Origin: Oscillospiraceae bacterium
GTDB lineage: Bacteria > Bacillota > Clostridia > Oscillospirales > Oscillospiraceae
Assembly: GCA_015067435.1 (NCBI GenBank)
Contig: SVMM01000012.1
Coordinates: 44,908 to 108,907, forward strand
Reading direction: 5' to 3'
DNA length: 64,000 nucleotides
Part shown: piece after piece, positions 52,901-60,501 of the stretch
Layout: the number at the start of each line of letters is the position of its first letter
Numbering within the stretch: the stretch's first letter is position 1
The notes under the pieces: model-generated
What the model was told of the DNA's origin: nothing
Seen by the model: only the letters and a program-made list of their open reading frames with translations
Databases searched by the model: none
Position numbers and translations under genes: made by a program

Positions 52901-54238
52901 ATGCGCTTTCAGCCTGTTTATATCCCTGTGGGCGTGCCTACCTATCATCTGGAAACGGCACAGGATCAGTTTGACCGTTCCGTCGCCGCACTGCGCGGCG
53001 TGGACGCGGATTTCGTCGTTCCGGAAAAGATGCTGCTCACGCTCGACGATCTGCGCGCGTATCTGGACGGCCTTGCGCCGGATCTGATCGTGTTCCAGAA
53101 CCTGACCTTCGCCAACGCCGCGTATATGGCAGAGGTGCTGCGCCGCTTTGACTGCCCGATGGTGCTCTGGACGCTGCGCGAGCCCGTCGCCGACGGCGGC
53201 AGGCTGCGCCTCAACTCGCTCACCGGCGCCTATTCCGCCGCCAACACGCTGCGCGCGTTCAATGACCGCCCCTTCGTGTATGCCTTCGGCGCGCCGGAGG
53301 AGGAGAAGGTCGTGTCCACGGTAAAGGCGGCGGTGCGGGCGGCAAAGGTCAAGTCCGCCATGCGCACGCTCCGGCTCGCCGCCGTCGGCCACACGCCGCA
53401 GGGCTTCGGCTTCGGCCGCGCGCTGGACAGCGAGCTGATGAACACCTTCGGCGTGGAGCTGGAGTCCATCGAGGCGCGCGAGCTGATCGAGAAGGCGAAG
53501 GGCTACGGCGACGAGGAGTGCGAGGAGTATCTCAAGCGCAGCGAGTGCGCCACCTGCGGCCTCGACAAGACGCCGGACAACAACCGCCGCGACCATGCGC
53601 GGCTGCTCAAGGCTTATACCGATTATATTAAGTCCCATAACATCGGCGCGCTGGCGTCGCGCTGCTGGCCGGACTTCTTCACCGATTTCGGCACGCCCGT
53701 GTGCGCCGTGCTGAGCCTCCTCAACGACGAGGGCGTCGCCGCCGCCTGCGAGGCGGACGTCTACGGCGCGCTGTCGATGTGGGTCGGTATGCAGCTTTCG
53801 GACGAGCCGGTGTTCTTCGGCGACCCCGTCGCCCTCGACGAGGAGGAGAGCACCATCACCTACTGGCACTGCGGCGCGGCGGCGTGCTCGCTGGCGCGAA
53901 AGGACACGGGCGCGGTCGTCGGCGTGCATCCCAACCGCAAGATCGGCCCCGCCATGGACTTCGGCTGCGAGGCGTTCCCGGAGGCGACCATCTTCCGCAT
54001 CGGCCGCGAGCCGGACGGCAGCTTCCGCTTCTTCATCTCCGAGGGCGCGGTGCTCGACAAGCCCAAGCAGTTTATCGGCACGTCGATTGTCGTTCAGACG
54101 GAGCTCAACAGCCGCATGATCGTCGAGGACAGCATCCGCGAGGGCTTTGAGCCGCATTTCGCCGTCATCAAGGGGCATCACGGCGAGGCGCTGGAGGCGC
54201 TGGCGGACATGTTCGGCTTTGAAGTGTGCCGTTATTGA
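52901..54238 (+). CDS. L-fucose-isomerase-fold protein (candidate sulfoquinovose isomerase, SqvD-like)
   Basis: 445 residues from the ATG at 52901, with GGAGG at 52886-52890. FucI-related blocks: FVVPEKMLLTLDDLRAYLD, FDCPMVLWTLREP, GHTPQGFGFGRALDSELMN, ASRCWPDFFTDFGTPVCAVL (Glu/Asp metal region) and ALSMWVGMQLSDEPVFFGD. This branch includes the SQ/sulfofructose isomerases of Firmicutes sulfoglycolysis. Next to a sulfoquinovosidase gene and divergent from a transketolase operon, that role is the best fit. L-fucose or arabinose isomerisation is the alternative. Confidence 0.82.
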   Translation: MRFQPVYIPVGVPTYHLETAQDQFDRSVAALRGVDADFVVPEKMLLTLDDLRAYLDGLAPDLIVFQNLTFANAAYMAEVLRRFDCPMVLWTLREPVADGGRLRLNSLTGAYSAANTLRAFNDRPFVYAFGAPEEEKVVSTVKAAVRAAKVKSAMRTLRLAAVGHTPQGFGFGRALDSELMNTFGVELESIEARELIEKAKGYGDEECEEYLKRSECATCGLDKTPDNNRRDHARLLKAYTDYIKSHNIGALASRCWPDFFTDFGTPVCAVLSLLNDEGVAAACEADVYGALSMWVGMQLSDEPVFFGDPVALDEEESTITYWHCGAAACSLARKDTGAVVGVHPNRKIGPAMDFGCEAFPEATIFRIGREPDGSFRFFISEGAVLDKPKQFIGTSIVVQTELNSRMIVEDSIREGFEPHFAVIKGHHGEALEALADMFGFEVCRY

Positions 54239-54274
54239 TCGAAACGGGACCGGTAGGCGCGGAAGGAGAGCACG

Positions 54275-54892
54275 ATGAGGGACTCTAAGCTGTGGAAGGC
54301 GCTTTCCTGGGCAATCGAGCTTGTGATTGCCGGCCTGCTGTGGCTCCTGTACTCCCTGCCGGTCGTCACCGCTGGCGCGGCGAGCACGGCGCTGTACCAC
54401 ACGGTCGTCAAGTGTATCCGGCACGAGCGCGGGACGCTGAGCAGGGTCTTCCATGAGAGCTTCCGGAGCAACTTCAAAAGCAGCACGAGGATGTGGCTGA
54501 CCTATCTGGCGGCGATCGCCGTCGGCGCGGCGAACGTCTCGGCGGCGCGTCATATGGGCGGGGAGGGGCTGACGCCCCTCACGGCTCTGGCGGGCGTGAT
54601 CTTCCTGCCTGCCGCGCTGACGCTGCCGTGGATGTTCGCATACCTCTCCCGCTTTGAAAACAGCTGGATGGGCAGCCTGCGGTTCGTCGGCTTTCTGGCG
54701 GTGCAAAACGCGGGGAGGAGCCTCCTGCTGGCGGCGGAGCTGCTGGGCGCGCTGCTGATCGCGTGGCTGATCCCGTACATCGCGCCGCTGCTGCCGGGGC
54801 CTGCCGCCCTGCTGGCGTCTCTGGCCGTGGAGCCGGTGTTTCGCGCCTATACCGCCGACGCGGTTGTGGAGGACGCGTGGTTTAATGAATGA
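54275..54892 (+). CDS. YesL-like (DUF624) membrane protein
   Basis: 205 residues, about five membrane segments. DUF624 hallmarks: LLWLLYSLPVVTAGAASTAL near the start, then a cytoplasmic-facing basic loop, and a C-terminal TAD.VVED region. YesL proteins sit with sugar ABC transporters in Firmicutes and are thought to assist transport or sensing; the function is not proven. GGAAGGAG just upstream; its stop lies 11 bases before the sulfoquinovosidase start. Confidence 0.85.
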   Translation: MRDSKLWKALSWAIELVIAGLLWLLYSLPVVTAGAASTALYHTVVKCIRHERGTLSRVFHESFRSNFKSSTRMWLTYLAAIAVGAANVSAARHMGGEGLTPLTALAGVIFLPAALTLPWMFAYLSRFENSWMGSLRFVGFLAVQNAGRSLLLAAELLGALLIAWLIPYIAPLLPGPAALLASLAVEPVFRAYTADAVVEDAWFNE

Positions 54893-54903
54893 GAGGATGG
54901 ACG

Positions 54904-56898
54904 ATGCAAGTATTTGATTGGAAAAGGGAAGAGGAAGGCTTCGTTCTTTCGTGGGACGGAAAGACGCTGCTGCGGCACAGCGACGAACAGGCTGCGCTCT
55001 TTCTGGGGCGCGGGGACGAGAAGATATCCATGTTCCGCGGGAATTTTGACATTCGCGACCGCGTGTGGCAGCGCATCCCCCTGCGCTTTGAAAAACAGGA
55101 AGGGGACACGCTGCATTTCGCACACCCCGACCTGCGCGGCGGCCTGACGCTGCGCATGGAGGAGCGGGACGGCCTGTTGCACCTGTACACGCAGACGGAG
55201 GATCGGCGCTGGAACCGCCTGTGGCTGCGGCTTGCGGCGGAGCCGGACGAGCATGTGACCGGCGGCGGCGAACAGTTTTCCGCGCTGGATCTGCGCGGCA
55301 AAATCTATCCCATCTGGACGCGGGAGCAGGGCGTCGGCCGCAACAAGCTCACGGAGATCACGCGCCTTGCCGACGTCTCGGACGGCGGCGGCGGAGACTA
55401 TCACACCACCTTTTTCCCACAGCCCGGCTTTGTGTCGTCCCGTCTCTATTTTGCGCAGTTGATGAATTACGAGTATGCGGAGCTGGATTTCGCGGAAGCG
55501 GATTTTCACGAGATCGGCGTGTGGAGCACGCAGACACATTTCGTGTTCGGCGCGGGCGAAAGCTATCCGGAGCTGATCGAAAAGCTCAGCGGCCTGCTGG
55601 GTCGGCAGCCCGTTCTGCCGGACTGGGCGATGCGCGGCCTGTGGCTTGGCGTGCAGGGCGGCACGGAGCGCGCCGTCTCGCTGGAAAAGCGCTGCCTGGA
55701 GCACGGCGTGGATCTCAGCGCCGTCTGGATCCAGGACTGGGAGGGCAAGCGCGTGACCTCCTTCGGCAAGCGCCTGCAATGGGACTGGCGATGGAATCCG
55801 GAGATGTACCCCGGCCTTGACCGCGTGATCCGCGAGGATCGGGATATCGCGTGGATGGGCTACATCAACCCCTATCTGGTACAGGGCGGAGAGCTGTTCC
55901 GCGAGGCGGCGGAGCAGGGCTTCTTTGTCCGCCGCGCCGATGGGAGCGACTACCTGTTCGACTTCGGCGAGTTTGACTGCGGCGTGGTGGATCTGACCAT
56001 GCCGGAGGCGTTCGCGTGGTACAAAGGGGTCATCCGGCGCAACCTGATCGGCATGGGCTTCAAGGGCTGGATGGCGGATTTCGGGGAATATCTGCCCGCG
56101 GACGCCGTGTGCCATGGCGGCAGCGGCCTTTCCCTGCACAACGAATGGCCCGCGCTCTGGGCGCGCTGCAACCGCGAGGCGGTGGAGGAGAGCGGCAAGC
56201 TGGGCGAGTGCGTGTTCTTCATGCGCGCCGGCGCGTTGGGCAGCCAGAAAAGCGCCACGCTGATCTGGGCGGGCGACCAATGCGTCGACTGGTCGGAGGA
56301 CGACGGCCTGCCCTCGGTCATCACCGCCGCGCTGACGCTGGGCATGAGTGGCTTCGGTCTGCATTGCAGCGACATCGGCGGATACACGACGCTGTTCCAC
56401 CTCAAACGCGACGAGGAACTGCTGGAGCGCTGGCTGGAGTTTGCGTGCTTCACGCCCGTGATGCGCAGCCACGAGGGGAACCGCCCGGACTCCAACGTCC
56501 AGCTCTATGACAACGACCGGACGCTTGCCGCCGCCGCGCGCTGGAGCCGCGTGCACACCGCGCTGCTGCCGTATCTGCGCAGCTGCGTGCGCGAGAACGC
56601 CGAAACGGGCGCGCCGGTCATGCGGCCGCTGTTCTGGGTATCGCAGGCGGAGGAGGCGTGGCAGCGGGATAACTTCAGCTATCTGCTGGGACCCGACCTG
56701 CTCGTCTGCCCCGTGGTAAAGCCCGGCGAGGCGGAGCGCTCCCTGTGGCTGCCGGAGGGGGATTGGACGCTGCTGTGGACCGGAGAGACGTATCATGGCG
56801 GCACGCACAGCGTCTCCGCGCCGATGGGGAAGCCGCCGGTTTTCTACCGCGCGGACAGCTCGTGGAGCGAACTGTTTCGGGAGATTTCGGCACTGTAG
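54904..56898 (+). CDS. yihQ: GH31 sulfoquinovosidase (YihQ-like)
   Basis: 664 residues from the ATG at 54904 with GAGAGG 6 bases upstream. Cytoplasmic, no signal peptide. It tracks E. coli YihQ closely: MFRGNFDIRDRVWQ, GEQFSALDLRGK, EQGVGRNK, GVQGGTE, IQDWEGKRVTSFGKRLQWDW, and HCSDIGGYTTLF. The sulfonate-binding set is intact: Arg290 and Trp293 (E. coli Arg301, Trp304) and Tyr494 (Tyr508), with both Gln of the QQRW motif. Catalytic nucleophile Asp392 in WMADFGEYLP and acid/base Asp458 in WAGDQCVDW. It would release sulfoquinovose from sulfoquinovosyl glycerol. Confidence 0.93.
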   Translation: MQVFDWKREEEGFVLSWDGKTLLRHSDEQAALFLGRGDEKISMFRGNFDIRDRVWQRIPLRFEKQEGDTLHFAHPDLRGGLTLRMEERDGLLHLYTQTEDRRWNRLWLRLAAEPDEHVTGGGEQFSALDLRGKIYPIWTREQGVGRNKLTEITRLADVSDGGGGDYHTTFFPQPGFVSSRLYFAQLMNYEYAELDFAEADFHEIGVWSTQTHFVFGAGESYPELIEKLSGLLGRQPVLPDWAMRGLWLGVQGGTERAVSLEKRCLEHGVDLSAVWIQDWEGKRVTSFGKRLQWDWRWNPEMYPGLDRVIREDRDIAWMGYINPYLVQGGELFREAAEQGFFVRRADGSDYLFDFGEFDCGVVDLTMPEAFAWYKGVIRRNLIGMGFKGWMADFGEYLPADAVCHGGSGLSLHNEWPALWARCNREAVEESGKLGECVFFMRAGALGSQKSATLIWAGDQCVDWSEDDGLPSVITAALTLGMSGFGLHCSDIGGYTTLFHLKRDEELLERWLEFACFTPVMRSHEGNRPDSNVQLYDNDRTLAAAARWSRVHTALLPYLRSCVRENAETGAPVMRPLFWVSQAEEAWQRDNFSYLLGPDLLVCPVVKPGEAERSLWLPEGDWTLLWTGETYHGGTHSVSAPMGKPPVFYRADSSWSELFREISAL

Positions 56899-56995
56899 GG
56901 ACATGCAAGAATAATGATTTAACGCTGTGACTTAATTCTGCAATATTACACAAAAAGGATTTGAGAAAATCTACAAATCAGGCACTCTAATTGTC

Positions 56996-57085
56996 TTTAC
57001 TTTTTTGAAATATTCGGATATAATGCCGGATAGGAGATGGTGGATGGAGGGAATATTCTGTCCACAATTAGTTAATAACGTTAAG
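56996..57085 (+). promoter_or_regulatory. Promoter of the ABC importer operon with AGTTAA box
   Basis: TTTACT (56996-57001), 17-base spacer, TATAAT (57019-57024). TTAGTTAATAACGTTAAG at 57068-57085 lies in the leader, 20 bases before the start codon of the binding protein; its AGTTAAT matches the box at 52870. Confidence 0.72.
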
Positions 57086-57104
57086 TAAAAAGGAGAAGTG
57101 AAAC

Positions 57105-58466
57105 ATGAAGACCGCCAACAAACTGCTTGCCTTGCTGCTGGCCCTGAGCATGATCTTCGCGCTTTCCGCCTGCGGCGGGAGCACGAGTCAGCCCGCGACG
57201 CCGGCGAGCCCCGCAACCCCCGCGACGCCCGCGACCCCTGCCGCGCCCGCGACGCCCGCTGCGCCTGCCGCCGGTGAGATCGTCATCAACTTCCCCAGCA
57301 TCTGGGTCGGCACGGACTCCAAGGCCGCCTACATGGCCGAGCTGATCGAGAAGTTCAACGCGGAGAACGCCGGCTCGATCAAGGTCGTCGTTGAGGAGCA
57401 GACCGACTATCAGGCCTACCGCGACAAGATCCGCACCACCATCACCACGGGCTCGGCTCCCGACCTGTGCATTCTGGACACCACCTTCGACATCAAGGCG
57501 TATGCCGAGTCCGGCAAGTTCATGGATCTCACTCCGTATCTCCAGCAGGGCTGGGGCAACGACTTTGCCGAGGGTACGTTCGATGCGTGGAGCGTGGACG
57601 GCCACACCTTTATCCTTCCCTTTGAGAGCGCCGTGTTCACCCCGATCTACAACAAGACCATCCTCACCGCCGCGGGCTGGGATCATTTCCCCGCCACCTA
57701 TGACGAGTTCTTTCAGATGGCGGCCGACGTGAAGGCCGCGGGCTACAACGTGATGGGCCAGATGGCCGGCGACAACGCGTGGTCCTCCATGCTCTGGTAC
57801 TCCCTGATCGTCGAGGCGATCGGCGGCAAGGACGTCTATGCCAACGGCCTCTCCGATCCCGCTTTTGTTCAGGCTGCCACCGTTCTCAAGCAGATGTATG
57901 ACTACACCTTCGACGGTGCGGTTTCCGCCACCGCGGGCGACGTGAACGGTCACTTCATCGGCCGCGACACCGCCATCTACCTCAACGGCCCGTGGTGGAT
58001 CGCCAACTTCTACAAGGAAGACAACGCCGTTGACGGCAAGCTGCTCGCCGATGAGTGCGAGGTCGCCGTCAATCCCAGCTACGCCGGAGGCAAGGGCCAG
58101 GGCGGTCTCGTGACGACCGTTCAGGGCTTCCTCGCCGCCGCCAAGCAGGACGACCCCAACAAGGAGGCCGCCGTCGTCAAATTCCTTCAGTACATGACCG
58201 ATCCCGAGCACGTCTCCGAGCTGGCGCTCAGCTCCGGCGCGATGTTCTTTGTCAAGTACACGCCGTCCCCCGAGACCAGCGAGATCTCCCAGAAGGTCAC
58301 CGCCGTTGCCAATGACGCGAGCTTCACCATCCTGCACGTGAACGGTGCGTTCCCGACCGCGTTCTCCACCGAGTTCCCCGCCGCCGTTTCCGCGCTGGTG
58401 CTCGGCGAGGTCGACGAGCAGGGCTTTGTCGATATGCTCCAGACCGCGATCGACAACGCCGCCTGA
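57105..58466 (+). CDS. Sugar-binding lipoprotein of an ABC importer
   Basis: 453 residues. Lipoprotein signal with lipobox LSACG, then a Pro/Ala/Thr spacer of repeated PATPA units (about 29-56), then a family-1 sugar-binding fold: VVEEQTDYQAYRDKIRT, GSAPDLCILDTTFDIK, and the late GGLVTTVQGFLAAAKQ. With the permeases at 58594 and 59493 it makes an importer lacking its own ATPase gene, as is common in Firmicutes where a shared MsmK-type ATPase serves. Position next to two GH31 enzymes suggests sulfoquinovosides or alpha-glucosides as ligands. Confidence 0.92.
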   Translation: MKTANKLLALLLALSMIFALSACGGSTSQPATPASPATPATPATPAAPATPAAPAAGEIVINFPSIWVGTDSKAAYMAELIEKFNAENAGSIKVVVEEQTDYQAYRDKIRTTITTGSAPDLCILDTTFDIKAYAESGKFMDLTPYLQQGWGNDFAEGTFDAWSVDGHTFILPFESAVFTPIYNKTILTAAGWDHFPATYDEFFQMAADVKAAGYNVMGQMAGDNAWSSMLWYSLIVEAIGGKDVYANGLSDPAFVQAATVLKQMYDYTFDGAVSATAGDVNGHFIGRDTAIYLNGPWWIANFYKEDNAVDGKLLADECEVAVNPSYAGGKGQGGLVTTVQGFLAAAKQDDPNKEAAVVKFLQYMTDPEHVSELALSSGAMFFVKYTPSPETSEISQKVTAVANDASFTILHVNGAFPTAFSTEFPAAVSALVLGEVDEQGFVDMLQTAIDNAA

Positions 58467-58502
58467 TCTCCCGCAGCAGCTTTATCCGAACGATACGCCA
58501 GA

Positions 58503-58529
58503 CAGGGCGCGGTTCCGTGCCGCGCCCTG
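58503..58529 (+). other. Hairpin between the binding-protein and permease genes
   Basis: Perfect 10-bp stem CAGGGCGCGG (58503-58512, complement 58520-58529), no T-run. It is placed like the oppA-oppB hairpin and probably sets the ratio of binding protein to permease. Confidence 0.6.
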
Positions 58530-58593
58530 CCGCGTTTCCCCGCGGCATGGGTTTCCCGACGTTCGCCGCTATCCCGCTTAAGGAGGTATCCCC

Positions 58594-59496
58594 TTGAAGC
58601 TGACGCGCTCCGATCGCAGCCCGCTGATCGCCTTTATGGCGCCGGCGCTGGCGATCATGCTGGTTTTCTTTGTGATCCCGGTGATCTACGTCATCGTGGT
58701 CAGTTTTCTCAAATGGAACGGCATCTCCGCCGCCAAATTCGCCAACGTGCAGAACTTCGTCAAGCTCTTCCGGGACAAGGCGTTTGTGCGTTCCGTGACC
58801 AACAACATCATCTGGGCGCTGGTCGCCGGATTCATTCAGGTCCCGCTCGCGATGGTCATGGCGATCATCCTCTCCCGCAAGCCGAAGGGCTGGAAGTTCT
58901 TTCGCACCGTGTACTTTTTTCCGCAGGTCATCTCCGGCATCGCGCTCGCCACGCTCTGGCGCGCGATCTACAGCGCCGACACGGGCCTTCTCAACGGCCT
59001 GCTGCGCGCGATCGGCCTCGGAGAGCACGCAAAGGATTGGCTCGGCACCACGCAGACCGCGTTTCCGGCGGTGTTGATCTACTGGGTGTTCTACGTGGGC
59101 TATTACATGGTCATCATGATGGCGGACATTTCCACCATCGACAGCGCCTACTACGAGGCGGCGACGCTCGACGGCGCCTCCGACTTCCAGCAGGCAATCT
59201 ATATTACGATCCCCCTGATCAAGAAAACATCCCTGCTCACCTGCGTGACGCTGGCCAGCGTGCTGGGCCTGCGCCAGTTCGAGCAGGTCTATATGCTCAC
59301 CAACGGCGGTCCTGCGAATACGACCTCGACCATGGTGCTGTATATGTATAAAAAGATGCAGGATACCAACTACGGCATGGCGAGCGCCACCGCCGCGATC
59401 CTTATCGTTGTGGGCGTCGTGTTCATCGTCTGCATCCGCGCGCTCTTTACCGGCGGCGAGCGGACCGGGACGGTCAGAAAGGGGGCGAGGAAATGA
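58594..59496 (+). CDS. Sugar ABC transporter permease, MalF/UgpA type
   Basis: 300 residues, six membrane segments, TTG start at 58594 supported by AAGGAGG 7 bases upstream. N-terminus LIAFMAPALAIMLVFFVIP; EAA loop YYEAATLDGASDFQQAIYIT; late NGGPANTTSTMVLYMYKKM, all typical of the MalF/UgpA subfamily. Partner of the next gene (ATGA overlap). Confidence 0.92.
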   Translation: MKLTRSDRSPLIAFMAPALAIMLVFFVIPVIYVIVVSFLKWNGISAAKFANVQNFVKLFRDKAFVRSVTNNIIWALVAGFIQVPLAMVMAIILSRKPKGWKFFRTVYFFPQVISGIALATLWRAIYSADTGLLNGLLRAIGLGEHAKDWLGTTQTAFPAVLIYWVFYVGYYMVIMMADISTIDSAYYEAATLDGASDFQQAIYITIPLIKKTSLLTCVTLASVLGLRQFEQVYMLTNGGPANTTSTMVLYMYKKMQDTNYGMASATAAILIVVGVVFIVCIRALFTGGERTGTVRKGARK

Positions 59497-60353
59497 CGGA
59501 GAGCCGTGTGCGTTACCATCTTTCCGGAAAGGAACTCTTCCTCGCGATCCTGCGCTGGATCCTCATCATTTTCTTCGCCGTCTATACGCTTTTTCCGCTC
59601 ATCTGGCTGATCATCTCCTCACTCAAAACGAACTTTGAGTTTCTGGCGGGGTCGCCCTTCGCCCTGCCCGCGGCGCCGCAATGGCAGAACTACGTCAACG
59701 CGCTCTCCGTGGCGGGACTCGGCAGGATGCTGCTCAACTCCGTCTTCGTGGGGCTTCTCGCCACGGCGTTCAACGTGATCGTCGCGAGCATGAGCGCCTA
59801 CTGCATCTCCCGTTTTCGCTTCCGCGGCAGGGAGAAGCTCTACACGCTGTTCACCGCGGGAATCCTTGTCCCGCTCAACGCGCTGATGGTGCCGTATTTC
59901 GTCATCATCAACAAGCTGGGGCTTTACAACACCTACGGCGGCATGATCCTGCTCTACTGCGCCATCGGCATCCCCATGTCGACCTTCCTGATCCGCGGGC
60001 TGATGGATTCCATCCCGATTGAGCTGGAGGAGGCGGCGTATATCGACGGCTGCGGCTTTTTCGGGCGGTTTTACCACATCATCCTGCCGCTCAGCCGCAC
60101 GGGCATCGTCACCGCCGCGACGTTTGAGTTTCTCACCTGCTGGAACGAGTTCGTCTTTGCTAACCTGATCGTGTCGTCGGAAAAGCTCCGCACGATCCAG
60201 GTGGGCATCCGCTACTTCACCAACCAGTTCTCCACGGACTACGTCTCCATGTACGCCGCCATTGTGATCTCCATCGTGCCCTCCATTTTGGGCTATGTGG
60301 CCTTCCAGGAGCAGATCATCAGCGGCATGACGAGCGGCGCCGTGAAGGGATAA
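59493..60353 (+). CDS. Sugar ABC transporter permease, MalG/UgpE type
   Basis: 286 residues, six membrane segments. IIFFAVYTLFPLIWLIISSL at the N-terminus, SAYCISRFRFRGREKLYTLF, EAA loop LEEAAYIDGCGFFGRFYHII, and the MalG-type end GMTSGAVKG. It completes the importer with the binding protein and the MalF-type subunit. Confidence 0.92.
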   Translation: MTESRVRYHLSGKELFLAILRWILIIFFAVYTLFPLIWLIISSLKTNFEFLAGSPFALPAAPQWQNYVNALSVAGLGRMLLNSVFVGLLATAFNVIVASMSAYCISRFRFRGREKLYTLFTAGILVPLNALMVPYFVIINKLGLYNTYGGMILLYCAIGIPMSTFLIRGLMDSIPIELEEAAYIDGCGFFGRFYHIILPLSRTGIVTAATFEFLTCWNEFVFANLIVSSEKLRTIQVGIRYFTNQFSTDYVSMYAAIVISIVPSILGYVAFQEQIISGMTSGAVKG

Positions 60354-60413
60354 AAGGAACTGCGTCGTGATCGCGAAAAAAAGCGCCGATTTGTCGGCAT
60401 GAACTAATACAGA

Positions 60414-60449
60414 AGGCATCAGGCCCCGCCGCGCAAGGGCTTGATGCCT
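60414..60449 (+). other. Hairpin upstream of the second GH31 gene
   Basis: A 13-bp stem with one G-T pair (AGGCATCAGGCCC, 60414-60426, and 60437-60449), 10-base loop, no T-run. It lies in the 148-base gap after the permease genes; it could be a weak terminator or a processing site. Confidence 0.55.
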
Positions 60450-60501
60450 CTGTATGCCATAGGGAGAACCGCACGCTTGCGGGAAAAGAGGAGGCTGGAG
60501 G

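Noticed and set aside
52829..56904. Long minus-strand frames (764 and 685 codons) opposite the isomerase and sulfoquinovosidase genes
   Set aside because: Antisense shadows in GC-rich DNA; the plus-strand proteins have complete domain motifs and ribosome sites.
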